Translations under genes and position numbers: made by a program
Assembly: GCF_020532645.1 (NCBI RefSeq)
Contig: NZ_JAJAUZ010000002.1
Location: forward strand, 214,968-278,967
Direction of reading: 5' to 3'
Source: Streptomyces bambusae
Lineage (GTDB): Bacteria; Actinomycetota; Actinomycetes; Streptomycetales; Streptomycetaceae
Length of the DNA: 64,000 nucleotides
The notes under the pieces: model-generated
What the model was told of the DNA's origin: nothing
What the model saw: the letters and a program-made list of their open reading frames with translations, nothing else
The model's database searches: none
Shown here: positions 48,589 to 56,482 of the stretch, one piece after another
Layout of the letters: every line of letters starts with the position of its first letter
Numbering within the stretch: position 1 is the stretch's first letter

Positions 48589-50085
48589 TCACCGTGTGTT
48601 CCGTGCCGCCCACTCCGGGTGTCCGGGCATCGGGGGCGTCTTGTCCCCGTAGAGCCAGGCCTGGAAGAACGGGCCGAGGTCGCGGCCGGAGATTTCCGAG
48701 GCCAGCCGGGTGAAGTCGGCGGTGCCGGCGACGCCGTCCCGGTGCCGGGCGACCCAGGTGCGCTCCAGTTGCTCGAAGGCGGCGGTGCCGATGGTCTGGC
48801 GGAGGGCGTAGAGGACGAGGGCCGAGCCGTCGTAGACGACCGGGCGGAACAGTCCGATCTTCTGGCCGGGTGCCGCGGCCCTGGGGAACGCGGGCGGGCC
48901 GCCGGAGTCCCGCCAGGCGTCGGAGCGCTGGTAGGCCTCGCGCATGCGCCGCTCCAGGGAGTACTTCCCGAGGCCGTCGGCGTACAGGGCTTCGTACCAG
49001 GTGGCGTGGCCTTCGTTGAGCCACAGGTCGGACCAGGTGCGGGGGCTGACGCTGTTGCCGAACCACTGGTGGGCGAGTTCGTGGACCATGACGGCCTCGA
49101 CGTACCAGGCGGGGTATCCGGGGTCGGTGAAGAGGGCGCTCTCGAAGAGGGAGAGGGTCTGGGTCTCCAGCTCGAAGCCGGTACGGGCGCGGGCGACGAG
49201 CACCCCGTAGTTCTCGAACGGGTAGCGGCCGAGGCGCTCCTCCAGCCAGGCCAGCTGGCCGGGGGTCTTGGCCAGCCAGGGTTCCAGGCGCTCCGCGTCG
49301 GCGGCGGGGACGACGTCGCGGACGGGCAGGCCGTGCGGGCCGGTCCGGTGGACGACGGCGGACCGGCCGATGGAGACCTGGGCGAGCTCGGTCGCCATGG
49401 GATGGAGGGTGCGGTACGTCCACGTCGTCGCGGGAGCCGTGGCGGCCGCGGGGGCCGCGGGCCCGGCGGGGGCCGCGAGGCCGGGCAGGGCGAGGGTGCG
49501 GTGGACGGACTCGCGGACGCCGTTGGCGACGGCGGTCAGGTCCTGGGGGGCGGTGACGCGGATGGTGAAGTACGCCTTGTCGGCGGGGTGGTCGTTGCAG
49601 GGGAAGACGCGGTGGGCGGCGTCGGCCTGGTTGGCCATGGCGAGGCCGTCCTCGGTGGGTACCCAGCCGCCGTCGGAACGGCCGCGGGGGTCGCTCGTGT
49701 GGTGGACGGTCATGCGCACCTTCGCGCCCTTGGGGAGCGGGAACCGCGGGGTGAGGACGAGGTCCTCGCCGGCCGTCTCGAAGCGCGCGGGCATCCCGTT
49801 GACCTCGGCGGACGCCACGGTGCCGTGGGTGAAGTCGAGGTTGATCCGGTCCAGCGGCGCCAGGGTGACCGCCTCGACCTTGGTGACGGCGCCGAGGGGT
49901 TCGGTGTTGCTCGCGTACGTGAAGGACAGGTCGTAGGCGAGGACGTCGTAGCCGGGGTTGCCGAGTTCGGGGAAGAGCCGGTCGCCGATGCCGAGCGCCA
50001 GGGGCGGCGGGAGGGCGGCGGCGACCAGGGTGAGCGAGGCGGCGGCGAGCAGGGCGGCCCGCAGGCGGCGCGAGGTGAGCTGCAT
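48589..50085 (-). CDS. secreted M1-family metallopeptidase
   Basis: 498 residues. A signal peptide (MQLTSRRLRAALLAAASLTL and on to about residue 30) leads into the M1 N-terminal beta domain, then the gluzincin catalytic domain with HELAHQWFGNSVSPRTWSDL followed by the zinc Glu in WLNEGHATWYE. An exopeptidase-type loop (YPFENYGVLVARA) replaces the classical GAMEN as GVLVA. The protein is shorter than full aminopeptidase N, since the long C-terminal helical domain is reduced. It probably acts outside the cell. It lies about 145 bp before hflX, on the same strand. Confidence 0.92.
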   Translation of the reverse strand: MQLTSRRLRAALLAAASLTLVAAALPPPLALGIGDRLFPELGNPGYDVLAYDLSFTYASNTEPLGAVTKVEAVTLAPLDRINLDFTHGTVASAEVNGMPARFETAGEDLVLTPRFPLPKGAKVRMTVHHTSDPRGRSDGGWVPTEDGLAMANQADAAHRVFPCNDHPADKAYFTIRVTAPQDLTAVANGVRESVHRTLALPGLAAPAGPAAPAAATAPATTWTYRTLHPMATELAQVSIGRSAVVHRTGPHGLPVRDVVPAADAERLEPWLAKTPGQLAWLEERLGRYPFENYGVLVARARTGFELETQTLSLFESALFTDPGYPAWYVEAVMVHELAHQWFGNSVSPRTWSDLWLNEGHATWYEALYADGLGKYSLERRMREAYQRSDAWRDSGGPPAFPRAAAPGQKIGLFRPVVYDGSALVLYALRQTIGTAAFEQLERTWVARHRDGVAGTADFTRLASEISGRDLGPFFQAWLYGDKTPPMPGHPEWAARNTR

Positions 50086-50388
50086 GACACACCGCTACCA
50101 GCGCCCGCCCGGTGCGGTGGGACGGCGCGCGACGATCCCACCCGAACGGGGAGGCCCGGGGCCGGCGCGGCCGGGCGCCGGACCCTTCCGGCCCTGATCC
50201 GGCCCGGTCCGTGACGGCAGGTCCCAGGGGGTGTTGCGAAGGTCCTGTGCGGTGCCTGCGGTGTCCGGTGCGTGCTCTCGGCGTGCCGGGCGAAGGTCCT
50301 CGTACTGGGCGTACTCGGGGCTTCGGCCGGTGCGGCGAGAGTGCGTGCCGGGCGCCGCGGGCGCCGTGCGGGACTTTCGCAACACCCC
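50086..50388. other. 303-bp intergenic region between the M1 peptidase and rshA
   Basis: No gene is seen. The left 140 bp carry a 7-bp inverted repeat (GGTGGGA ... TCCCACC, about 50117-50146) and GC-rich repeats. The right part is filled by the 165-bp palindromic element. Confidence 0.6.
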
Positions 50389-50390
50389 CT
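50226..50390 (+). repeat. 165-bp near-complete palindrome touching the rshA stop codon
   Basis: Bases 50226-50390 fold about a centre at 50308 (loop TGGGC, 50306-50310). Pairing base by base gives 60 Watson-Crick pairs, 15 G-T pairs and 5 mismatches out of 80. The outer 20 bp (from AGGGGGTGTTGCGAA inward) have one G-T only and look like terminal inverted repeats. Every transition difference pairs as G-U in plus-strand RNA; none is A-C. The last base pair overlaps the rshA stop codon. Options are a hairpin miniature transposon (MITE), a structured RNA on the plus strand, or a large terminator for rshA. No target duplication is obvious. Confidence 0.85.
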
Positions 50391-52500
50391 AGACGCGGCC
50401 CACGTCGTAGACGCCGGGGACCTCGCGCATGGCGCGCATCAGGGCGGGCAGGCCGGTCGCGTCGGGGAGCTGGACGGTGTACGTGTGGCGGACGCGCTGT
50501 TCGGTGGGCGGCTCGACGGTGGCGGAGATGATCGAGGCGCCTTGGCGGGACATCGCCTCGGTGAGGTCGGCGAGGAGATGGGGGCGGCCGAACGATTCAG
50601 CGACCAGGGTGACCATGCAGTCGGCGGTGGCCCGCCAGTGCACAGCGACGGGGGTGCGGCCGACTTCCCGCATCCGGTCGACGGCCGCGCACTGCACCCG
50701 GTGGACGGTGACGGCACCCCCGCGTACGACGAATCCCGCGACGGTGTCCGGCGGTACGGGCGTACAACAGCCGGCGAGGCGGACCGGGGCGTCGGGCAGG
50801 TCGACGACGGCGTTGCCGCCGGCGGCCTTCAGCGAGGTCATCTGCAACGGCGCCCGGGGCGCGGGATCGGGCACGTGCGGGCCGTCGGGGTGGGCCTGCA
50901 GCCAGCGGGCGATGGCGATGCGGGCGGCAGGGGTGCGGGCGTGCTTCAGCCAGTCGGCGGCGGGTCCGGAGGAGGCGTCCTGGGCGAGGAGCAGCTGGAC
51001 GGTGTCGCCGTCGGCGAGCCGGCTGCCGAGGGCGGCGATGCGGCCGTTGACGCGGGCGCCGATGCAGCCGTGGGCCGCTTCTCCATGCCGGGCGTAGGCG
51101 GCGTCGACGCAGGTGGCGCCCGCGGGCAGGCTGATGGCCCGGGCGTCGTCGGCGCTGTCGGGGCCGTCGGCGACGAAGACGGTGACTTCGCGGTCCTGGG
51201 CGAGTTCGGCCCGCAGGCTGCTCCAGAAGGTGTCGGGGTCGGGGGCGGCCTGCTGCCAGTCGAGGAGCCGGGAGAGCCAGCCGGGCCGGGTGGGGTCGAT
51301 GCGCTCCCCCGCGGCGCCGGGGTCGGCGGGTTCGGCGGGGGCGTAGGGGTTGCCGAGGGCGATGACGCCGGCTTCGGCGACGCGGTGCATCTGGTGGGTG
51401 CGGATGAGCACTTCGGCGACGGCGCCGTCGGGGGCGGCGAACGCGGTGTGCAGCGACTGGTACAGGTTGAACTTGGGGGCGGCGATGAAGTCCTTGAACT
51501 CGGAGACCACCGGGGTGAAGCAGGTGTGGAGTTCGCCCAGCACCCCGTAGCAGTCGGCGTCCTCGGTGACGAGCACGAGCAGCCGGCCGAACTCGGGTCC
51601 GCGCAGTTCGCCGCGTTTGCGGGAGACACGGTGGACGGAGACGAAGTGGCGGGGGCGGACGTGGACTTCGGCGGCGATGCCGGCGTCGCGCAGGACGGCC
51701 CGTACGGATTCGGCGAGGGCGGGCAGCGGGTCGCCGTCGGCGGTCCGGGCGGCGATCAGGGCGCGGGTGTGCTCGTACTCCTCCGGGTGGAGGATGGCGA
51801 AGACGAGGTCTTCGAGTTCGGTCTTGAGGGCCTGGACGCCGAGGCGTTCGGCGAGCGGGATGAGGACGTCGCGGGTGACGTTGGCGATGCGGGCCTGCTT
51901 TTCGGGGCGCATCACGCCGAGGGTGCGCATGTTGTGCAGGCGGTCGGCGAGCTTGATGGACATGACGCGGACGTCGTTTCCGGTGGCGACGAGCATCTTG
52001 CGGAACGTCTCGGGTTCGGCGGCGGCGCCGTAGTCGACCTTTTCGAGTTTGGTGACGCCGTCGACGATGAAGCAGACCTCGTCGCCGAACTCGGCGCGGA
52101 CCTGGTCGAGGGTCACGTCGGTGTCCTCGACGGTGTCGTGCAGCAGAGAGGCCGTCAGCGTGGTGGTCTCGGCGCCCAGTTGGGCGAGGATGAGGGTCAC
52201 GGCGAGCGGGTGGGTGATGTACGGTTCGCCGCTCTTGCGCATCTGGCCGCGGTGCGAGCTCTCGGCGAGGACGTACGCGCGGGCCAGGACGCCGAGGTCC
52301 GCGTCCGGATGGTGGGCGCGGTGGGCCTCGGCGAGGTGGGCGATGGCGTCGGGCAGCCGGTCGCGGGCGGTCGGGCCGAGCAGGGCGGCCCGGCCGAGTC
52401 TGCGCAGGTCGATCCTGGTCCGGGCACGCCGGCGGGTGGTGGTCGCTGCGGTCAGGCGGAACTCCGCCCCCGCATCGGGGTTCGTGGCCTCTGCACTCAT
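50389..52500 (-). CDS. rshA: RelA/SpoT homologue RshA
   Basis: 703 residues from an ATG with a GGAGG ribosome site. The HD hydrolase domain is intact: SHRGQMRKSGEPYITHPLAV, LLHDTVEDTD and IKLADRLHNMRTLG. The synthetase domain keeps EFKDFIAAPKFNLYQSLHT and AEVLIRTHQMHRVAE. However, the substrate-binding Asp of the usual DLLAIR motif is missing: the segment reads GPEFGRLLVLV. The RxKxxYS loop is RPRHFVSVHR. TGS and ACT domains follow. It may therefore mainly hydrolyse (p)ppGpp; that is an inference. It corresponds to the second, shorter RSH protein of Streptomyces. Confidence 0.9.
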   Translation of the reverse strand: MSAEATNPDAGAEFRLTAATTTRRRARTRIDLRRLGRAALLGPTARDRLPDAIAHLAEAHRAHHPDADLGVLARAYVLAESSHRGQMRKSGEPYITHPLAVTLILAQLGAETTTLTASLLHDTVEDTDVTLDQVRAEFGDEVCFIVDGVTKLEKVDYGAAAEPETFRKMLVATGNDVRVMSIKLADRLHNMRTLGVMRPEKQARIANVTRDVLIPLAERLGVQALKTELEDLVFAILHPEEYEHTRALIAARTADGDPLPALAESVRAVLRDAGIAAEVHVRPRHFVSVHRVSRKRGELRGPEFGRLLVLVTEDADCYGVLGELHTCFTPVVSEFKDFIAAPKFNLYQSLHTAFAAPDGAVAEVLIRTHQMHRVAEAGVIALGNPYAPAEPADPGAAGERIDPTRPGWLSRLLDWQQAAPDPDTFWSSLRAELAQDREVTVFVADGPDSADDARAISLPAGATCVDAAYARHGEAAHGCIGARVNGRIAALGSRLADGDTVQLLLAQDASSGPAADWLKHARTPAARIAIARWLQAHPDGPHVPDPAPRAPLQMTSLKAAGGNAVVDLPDAPVRLAGCCTPVPPDTVAGFVVRGGAVTVHRVQCAAVDRMREVGRTPVAVHWRATADCMVTLVAESFGRPHLLADLTEAMSRQGASIISATVEPPTEQRVRHTYTVQLPDATGLPALMRAMREVPGVYDVGRV

Positions 52501-52638
52501 GGGCACCTCCGGCATCAACCGGCGGTGGCAGGGCGTGGGGTGAGCCCTCAGGGCCGGTGTCTGATGTTACCGACCCCACCACGTGGCGCAGTCCGGCTCT
52601 CGCCCAGCGTGAACCGGATCACCCATTCGAGGGAAGCT

Positions 52639-53523
52639 CTACGCGAAAGCCGTTTCGGTCAGCCAGCTCGGGTCGATCTTGCCTTCGGCAACGATCACGG
52701 CGGGTCCGGTCATCTCGACGGACCCGTCGGGGTGTTCGGTGATGACGAGGGTCCCGCCGAGCACGTCGACGGTGTACGTGACAGCTTCGCCGGTCACGGC
52801 GGGGTCGGCGCCGTCGCGGCGGGCCGTGGCGACGGCCACCGCGCAGGCGCCGGTTCCGCAGGACCGGGTCTCGCCGGCGCCGCGCTCGTGGACCCGCATG
52901 GCGACGTGGCGGGGGCCGCGGTCGGCGACGAACTCGATGTTCACACCGGTGGGGTAGGCCTCGGCAGGGCTGAACGGCGGCGCCGTGTAGAGGGTGCCTG
53001 CGTCGTCGAGGTCGGCGACGAAGGCGACGGCGTGCGGGTTGCCCATGTTCACGTTGCGCGCGGGCCAGGTGTGCTCGCCGACGGTAACGGTGACGTCGCC
53101 CTCGGGGAGCAGGGCGCGGCCCATGCCGACGGTGACGTCGCCGTCCTTGTCGAGGTGGACGCGCTTGGTGCCGCCGCGGGTGGCGATGGACAGCTCGCCG
53201 GCCTCGACGTGGCCGGCGTGCTGGAGGTAGCGGGCGAAGACGCGGACGCCGTTGCCGCACATCTCGGCGACGGAGCCGTCGGCGTTGCGGTAGTCCATGA
53301 ACCACTCGGCCTCGGCGGCGAGGTGCGCGGCCTCGGGGTGGGCGGCGGAGCGGACGACGTGGAGCAGGCCGTCGCCGCCGATGCCTGCGCGGCGGTCGCA
53401 GAGCCGGGTGACGGCTGCTGCGGGCAGGTCGATCGCGTTGTCCGGGTCAGGGATGATCACGAAGTCGTTCTCCGTGCCGTGTCCCTTGAGGAAGGCGAGG
53501 TCTGTGGTCGTCACCTTGTCCAT
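52639..53523 (-). CDS. dapF: diaminopimelate epimerase
   Basis: 294 residues from the ATG at 53523; a GTG three codons on is an alternative that matches homologues. It converts LL- to meso-diaminopimelate for lysine and cell wall synthesis. Both catalytic cysteines are visible: SVAEMCGNGVRVFARY and GETRSCGTGACAVAVAT. The N-terminal FLKGHGTENDFVIIPDPDN is the family start. The DNA upstream is a repeat zone, so its promoter lies either within the repeats or further upstream, with the membrane protein and miaA. Confidence 0.95.
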   Translation of the reverse strand: MDKVTTTDLAFLKGHGTENDFVIIPDPDNAIDLPAAAVTRLCDRRAGIGGDGLLHVVRSAAHPEAAHLAAEAEWFMDYRNADGSVAEMCGNGVRVFARYLQHAGHVEAGELSIATRGGTKRVHLDKDGDVTVGMGRALLPEGDVTVTVGEHTWPARNVNMGNPHAVAFVADLDDAGTLYTAPPFSPAEAYPTGVNIEFVADRGPRHVAMRVHERGAGETRSCGTGACAVAVATARRDGADPAVTGEAVTYTVDVLGGTLVITEHPDGSVEMTGPAVIVAEGKIDPSWLTETAFA

Positions 53524-53608
53524 GGTACGGGGCGGGTTCCGGGCGGGGGGTGTGGGGCGGGTGGGTCTGCCGTGACGGGGGTTTCCCCTGCCCGCCCCTT
53601 CCCGAACC

Positions 53609-53764
53609 GGGGCTCCGCCCCGGGCCCGCGCGCCTCGGTCGCCGGCGGGGCCCGGAGGTCGGGGCTCCGCCCCGGGCCCCGGTCCTCAAGCGCCGGACGG
53701 GCTGAAAGATTCGGTGCTCTGCCCCGGACCCCCGCGCCTCAAACGCCGGCGAGGCTGGAGGTTG
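53609..53764. repeat. three 52-bp tandem copies of a Streptomyces intergenic element
   Basis: Copies start at 53609, 53661 and 53713 with GGGGCTCCGCCCCGGGCC-like heads. They continue into a CGCCTC...CGCCGGCG-type part ending in GCTGGA or GCTGAA. The same element occurs as an inverted pair at 61016-61145. Confidence 0.8.
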
Positions 53765-54216
53765 CCCCGTCGGGCCGGGTTGATCGGCTGGGCCGGAGGT
53801 TCCCCGGTCGGGCCGGGTCGATTGGGTCGGCTGGAGGCTGCCGGGTCGGGCTGAGGCGATCGGCTGGGCCGGGGGCTGCCCCGTCGGGCCGAGTTGCCCA
53901 GCGGGGCCGGAGGTTCCCCGGTCGGGCCGGGTCGATCGGGTCGGCTGGAGGCTGCCGGGTCGGGCTGAGGCAATCGGCTGGGCCGGGGGCTGCCCCGTCG
54001 GGCTGAGTTGCCCAGCGGGGCCGGAGGTTCCCCGGTCGGGCCGGGTCGATCGGGTCGGCTGGAGGCTGCCGGGTCGGGCTGAGGCAATCGGCTGGGCCGG
54101 AGGCTGCCCCGTCGGGCCGAGTTGCCCAGCGGGGCCGGAGATTGCCCGGTCGGGCTTGGTTGATCGGCTGGGCCGGGGACTGCCCGGTCGGGCTTGGTTG
54201 ATCGGCTCGGCTGGAG
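53761..54216. repeat. minisatellite: twelve 38-bp units
   Basis: The 456 bp divide into exactly twelve 38-bp units that begin G[TC]TGCCC-like and end GGCTGGAG or GGGCCGGAG. A higher-order period of 114 bp (three units) is clear at 53795, 53909, 54023 and 54137. There are no spacers of unrelated sequence, so it is not a CRISPR array. Confidence 0.88.
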
Positions 54217-54229
54217 GTTGCCGGCGGGG

Positions 54230-54709
54230 TCAGCGGAGGCGGGCTACGCGCCAGACGGCCAGGAAGGCGATGGTGAGGACGACGACGGCGTAGAGGGCGA
54301 CGATGCGCCAGTCGGGGCGGTCGCCGGAGCCTCGGGCGGGCAGGCCCGGCCAGGTGTAGCCGACGCGGCGGGCGGCCATCATGCCCCAGCCGCCGGCGCA
54401 GCCGCTGATCAGCAGGCCGAGCATGGCGACGACGGCTCCGCCGTCACCGAATTCGAAGGCGAGCGGGAAGGCGAACATGAGGGAGCCGGCGGCGGCGAGC
54501 ATCACGATGGGGGCCAGCTGCCAGAGCCGCAGCCGGCGCTGCGGGCGCAGCTCGACCTCGTACTCGGGGACGGGTTCCTCGTGCTCCGGGCCGTCGGGGC
54601 TGAGCCGGTCGGAGTCCGCGGGCAGCCCCAGCGCGGCCGGAAGCACCGACTCCTTTTCCTGCCCGGAGTCGTCGCGCCCGGTGTTCCGAGGGCCGGCCTC
54701 CATCGCCAC
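54230..54709 (-). CDS. conserved membrane protein
   Basis: 159 residues from a GTG at 54709 that has a GGGAGG ribosome site. A hydrophilic N-terminus of 65 residues precedes three transmembrane helices (LWQLAPIVMLAAAGSLMFAF, AVVAMLGLLISGCAGGWGMM, IVALYAVVVLTIAFLAVW). No catalytic motif is visible. Such proteins sit between miaA and dapF in Streptomyces. The stop lies 13 bp from the 38-bp repeat array. The function is unknown. Confidence 0.78.
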   Translation of the reverse strand: MAMEAGPRNTGRDDSGQEKESVLPAALGLPADSDRLSPDGPEHEEPVPEYEVELRPQRRLRLWQLAPIVMLAAAGSLMFAFPLAFEFGDGGAVVAMLGLLISGCAGGWGMMAARRVGYTWPGLPARGSGDRPDWRIVALYAVVVLTIAFLAVWRVARLR

Positions 54710-54806
54710 GTGCCCTCCCCACTAGGACTTCGCTTCGCCGAATTTGATGATGGCACGCCCGCGGACCCGGGACGGGCGTCCGGGGCGTCCCGATGCCATC
54801 ACGTGA

Positions 54807-55745
54807 TCAGGCTGTAACCGCTCGTTCGACCAACGACTGCGCGAGTCGGGGGAGTTCCCCGCGGTCTGCGGCGGCGCCGCTGAGCCAGTGCACCCGCGGG
54901 TCGCGGCGGAACCAGGAGTCCTGGCGGCGGGCGAAGCGCTTGGTGGCCCGTACGGTCTCGGCCCGGGCCTCGTCCTCGGTGCACTCGCCGGCGAGGGCGG
55001 TGAGCACCTGCTGGTAGCCGAGGGCGCGGGAGGCGGTGATGCCTTCGCGCAGGCCGCCGGCCTCCAGGGTGCGGACCTCGTCGACGAGTCCGTCCTCCCA
55101 CATCCGGTCGACGCGCAGGGCGATCCGCTCGTCGAGCTCGGGGCGGGCGACGTCGACGCCGATCTGCACGCAGTCGTAGACGGAGTCGGGGCCGGGGAGG
55201 TTGGCGGTGAAGGGGCGGCCGGTGATCTCGATGACCTCCAGGGCGCGGACGATCCGGCGGCCGTTGCTGGGCAGGATGGCCCGGCCCGCGGCGGGGTCGG
55301 CGGCGGCCAGGCGGGCGTGCAGGGCGCCGGGGCCGCGCAGGGTCAGCTCCTCCTCCAGACGGGCGCGGACCTCGGGGGCGGTGCCGGGGAACTCCAGGGA
55401 GTCGATGGCACCGCGGACGTAGAGGCCGGAGCCGCCGACGAGGACGGGGGTGCGGCCCTCGGCGAGCAGCCGGTCGATCTCCGCGCGGGCGAGCCGCTGG
55501 TACTCGGCGACGCTGGCGGTCTCCGTGACGTCCCAGATGTCGAGGAGGTGGTGCGGGATGCCGCCGCGCTCGTCCATCGTCAGCTTCGCGGTGCCGATGT
55601 CCATCCCACGGTAAAGCTGCATGGAGTCGGCGTTGACGACCTCGCCCCCGAAATACCGGGCGAGGGCGACGCCCAGATCGGACTTTCCGGCCGCGGTGGG
55701 GCCGACGACGGCGATGACCCGCGGAGCGGGGGCTGCACTTCTCAC
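54807..55745 (-). CDS. miaA: tRNA dimethylallyltransferase
   Basis: 312 residues from a GTG at 55745. MiaA transfers a dimethylallyl group to A37 of tRNAs that read U-starting codons, including the rare-leucine tRNA BldA in Streptomyces. The P-loop is VVGPTAAGKSDLGVALAR, followed by ADSMQLYRGMDIGTAK and LPSNGRRIVRALEVIEITGR. The substrate-channel region REGITASRALGYQQVL and RRQDSWFRRDPRVHWL agree. It works with MiaB, encoded 1.6 kb to the right. The open frame further upstream has no homology. Confidence 0.95.
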   Translation of the reverse strand: MRSAAPAPRVIAVVGPTAAGKSDLGVALARYFGGEVVNADSMQLYRGMDIGTAKLTMDERGGIPHHLLDIWDVTETASVAEYQRLARAEIDRLLAEGRTPVLVGGSGLYVRGAIDSLEFPGTAPEVRARLEEELTLRGPGALHARLAAADPAAGRAILPSNGRRIVRALEVIEITGRPFTANLPGPDSVYDCVQIGVDVARPELDERIALRVDRMWEDGLVDEVRTLEAGGLREGITASRALGYQQVLTALAGECTEDEARAETVRATKRFARRQDSWFRRDPRVHWLSGAAADRGELPRLAQSLVERAVTA

Positions 55746-55907
55746 CGGACCAGTCTCGCAAACACCCGGCCGGGTACCCGAACGAGCTACGTGACGGCGG
55801 GGTGGGGGCGTCGTTGCCCTGGCGGGGTTCCGCCGGGGCGGCGGTCCGTCCCGCCTTCTGCGGCGGCGCGGAACTTTACCTGCACGAGTAACGTTATTGG
55901 AGTAGAC

Positions 55908-56126
55908 ATGGGCGTTTTTGCATGGTTTCGCCGGAAGGCCAAGGACACCGTCACGGCGGGGTCGGAGGCGGTTCCGGAGCCGGCTCCGGCGGTGACGGAG
56001 GAGCCGGCCGGCGAGGCCGCCGGGACCGCCGCGGAGGGATCGGCCGGCACCGCCGGCGTGGAGATCCCGAAGCAGCAGTCGGCCGAGGCGGCGGACAGCG
56101 AGGCCGGCGAGGGCGCCCGTACGTAG
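55908..56126 (+). CDS. small acidic Ala/Glu-rich protein
   Basis: 72 residues from an ATG with GGAG upstream. A basic amphipathic head (MGVFAWFRRKAKDTV) is followed by an Ala/Glu/Pro-rich acidic tail. No family domain is visible. Homologues in Streptomyces are sometimes labelled 'gliding motility protein', which has no support here. It is 24 bp before the antitoxin-like gene and the two look cotranscribed. Confidence 0.65.
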   Translation: MGVFAWFRRKAKDTVTAGSEAVPEPAPAVTEEPAGEAAGTAAEGSAGTAGVEIPKQQSAEAADSEAGEGART

Positions 56127-56150
56127 GAATCCGCCAAGAGAAGGTGACCC

Positions 56151-56390
56151 ATGGGCCTGCTGGACAATCTGAAGGCCAAGCTCGGGCCGGCGAAGGACAA
56201 GGTCGGCGACCTCGCGCAGCAGCACGAGGGGAAGATCGGCGAGCGCCTGGACAAGGTCGCCCAGGCCGTGGACTCCAAGACCAAGGGCAAGTACAGCGGC
56301 CAGATAGCGACCGGTACGGGCAAGGCCAAGGACGCCTTGGGCAAGATCGCCCACAAGGACCACCCGGACGGTGGCCCGGCGGCTTCCTGA
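56151..56390 (+). CDS. MT0933-type antitoxin-like protein
   Basis: 79 residues from an ATG with an AAGGTGA ribosome site. The whole protein fits the MT0933_antitox pattern: MGLLDNLKAKLGPAKDKVGD at the start, then a repeat-like helical part with KIGERLDKVAQAVDSKTKGK and a Gly/Ala/Lys-rich end. The family was named from a mycobacterial toxin-antitoxin pair. No toxin gene is next to it, because the neighbours are the small acidic protein and a LigB-like gene, so its role may differ. A strong hairpin terminator follows. Confidence 0.78.
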   Translation: MGLLDNLKAKLGPAKDKVGDLAQQHEGKIGERLDKVAQAVDSKTKGKYSGQIATGTGKAKDALGKIAHKDHPDGGPAAS

Positions 56391-56404
56391 CGGCCCGCCC
56401 GGTC

Positions 56405-56437
56405 CGAGGGGCGCGGGGTGCTTCCCCGCGCCCCTCG
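56405..56437. terminator. 14-bp perfect hairpin terminator
   Basis: The arms at 56405-56418 and 56424-56437 pair perfectly, with loop TGCTT. It lies between the antitoxin-like gene and the convergent LigB-like gene. Confidence 0.88.
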
Positions 56438-56482
56438 GGCGTGCGGGCGAACGGGAGCGCGGGCGGGTCGCGGGGCCGGAGG

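Larger units (their letters stand above)
53524..54229. other. 706-bp repeat-rich region between dapF and the membrane protein gene
   Basis: No gene is seen. It consists almost entirely of two tandem arrays (52-bp and 38-bp units), described separately. Open frames across it are repeat artefacts. Confidence 0.7.

Noticed and set aside
53686..54087. Open frame encoding PQPDPAASSRPDRPG-type repeats
   Set aside because: The 38-bp repeat has a 114-bp (38-codon) super-period that keeps the frame open by chance. No ribosome site or homologue is evident.
53761..54216. Possible CRISPR array
   Set aside because: Repeats abut directly with no unique spacers, and there are no cas genes.
55871..55896. 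GGAAC-N18-GTT, like an ECF or SigR promoter before the small acidic protein gene
   Set aside because: The transcription start would fall only about 5 bases before the ATG and would remove the GGAG ribosome site.
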